From contig OZ241336.1 in NCBI GenBank assembly GCA_965200115.1, positions 930,001 through 994,000 on the forward strand: a stretch of DNA of 64,000 nucleotides. Reading direction: 5' to 3'. Position 1 is the stretch's first letter, and every line of letters starts with the position of its first letter. The stretch is from JAPOUP01 sp026708635 (GTDB taxonomy: Bacteria > Pseudomonadota > Alphaproteobacteria > Rhodobacterales > Rhodobacteraceae). Shown here piece after piece: positions 63,766 through 64,000 of this stretch. The position numbers were made by a program, and so were the translations under genes. The notes beneath the pieces are model-generated. The model did no database searches. It saw only the letters and a program-made list of their open reading frames with translations, and was not told where the DNA came from.

Positions 63766-63850
63766 GGGTCGAAGAGGCCTCGGACGCGGTCGGTTCCATG
63801 TGGACACACGCTGCGCGACTAGCGCAGCGTGGTGCATGCGGCGGTTGCCG

Positions 63851-64000
63851 TCACTCGAGCATATTGATTTCGGCTTCCATCAGTACGCCGACGTTCGCGC
63901 GCTCGACGACCACGTTTCCGTCGACAATGTCCTGGACCAGAGCCGCGGTCTCGTTCTGGACCTCGGCGGAAACCATATCGCCCCAAGGGCCGACGGCAAG
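63851..64000 (-). CDS. C-terminal end of the ABC substrate-binding protein (BMP type), cut by window end
   Basis: Only the last 49 residues are present ('LAVGPWGDMVSAEVQNET' to 'GVLMEAEINMLE'). Position immediately upstream of the ATPase gene and the charged C-terminal helices suggest the periplasmic BMP-family binding protein of this transporter. The fragment alone is not diagnostic. Confidence 0.55.
   Translation of the reverse strand, partial: LAVGPWGDMVSAEVQNETAALVQDIVDGNVVVERANVGVLMEAEINMLE

Overview
The window is a high-GC stretch with short gaps, many ATGA, GTGA or TAATG start/stop overlaps, and a gene set typical of Alphaproteobacteria: a MoxR-DUF58-BatA/DUF4159 cluster, a zf-CHCC gene beside polA, DUF1285, an IbpA-type Hsp20, and a form I CO dehydrogenase operon with an MHYT-LytTR regulator. 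It looks chromosomal, from a metabolically versatile free-living or host-associated alphaproteobacterium. I saw no rRNA, tRNA or CRISPR array.

Layout. (1) 1-8867: the 3' end of hrpB, then a sugar-acid catabolic locus. A UxaA-type dehydratase and a DenD-type dehydrogenase lie on the minus strand. An SDR, a XylD-like IlvD/Edd dehydratase, an FAH-family hydrolase and a D-2-hydroxyacid dehydrogenase lie on the plus strand. The plus-strand set fits the non-phosphorylative diketo-acid route (dehydrate, oxidise, hydrolyse to pyruvate plus a hydroxyacid). (2) 9005-11267: an IS1595-type transposase remnant running into a C5-methyltransferase / GIY-YIG nuclease pair (predicted type II restriction-modification) and a small ORF, chained by 4-nt overlaps. 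(3) 11685-15703: a GabD-like aldehyde dehydrogenase with an altered cofactor loop, an Hsp20 gene with a ROSE-like leader, and the first of two 522-residue AAA-ATPase-like/PD-(D/E)XK paralogues. (4) 15961-20501: a type III restriction-modification pair of visibly lower GC. (5) 21007-28914: the MoxR-DUF58-BatA cluster, DUF1285 and an SMR efflux pump. (6) 29205-36019: an accessory island with a VRR-NUC-like nuclease, DUF2806, and a three-gene ubiquitin-like operon (Ubl, ThiF/E1-like, DUF6527). Its Ubl gene is split by an IS4-type element that itself carries an IS5/IS1182-like element. (7) 36876-40716: polA, zf-CHCC and a UDG-family gene. (8) 41539-49630: a coxC-like regulator and coxMSLDEF. (9) 50027-52190: the second AAA/PD-(D/E)XK paralogue and an IS5-type remnant. 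(10) 52394-64000: malonyl-CoA synthetase, malonyl-CoA decarboxylase, a degenerate cytosine-deaminase-like protein, an amidase, a barbiturase/cyanuric-acid-hydrolase-type ring-opening enzyme, a divergent LysR regulator and a BMP/nucleoside-type ABC transporter cut by the window end.

Region 10 reads as uptake of a nucleobase-like compound, ring opening (barbiturate to ureidomalonate), hydrolysis to malonate, then malonyl-CoA and acetyl-CoA, under LysR control. The most notable system is the ubiquitin-like operon. Removing the two nested insertions and one copy of the target duplication restores an 85-codon Multi_ubiq-like gene that overlaps the E1-like gene by 11 nt.
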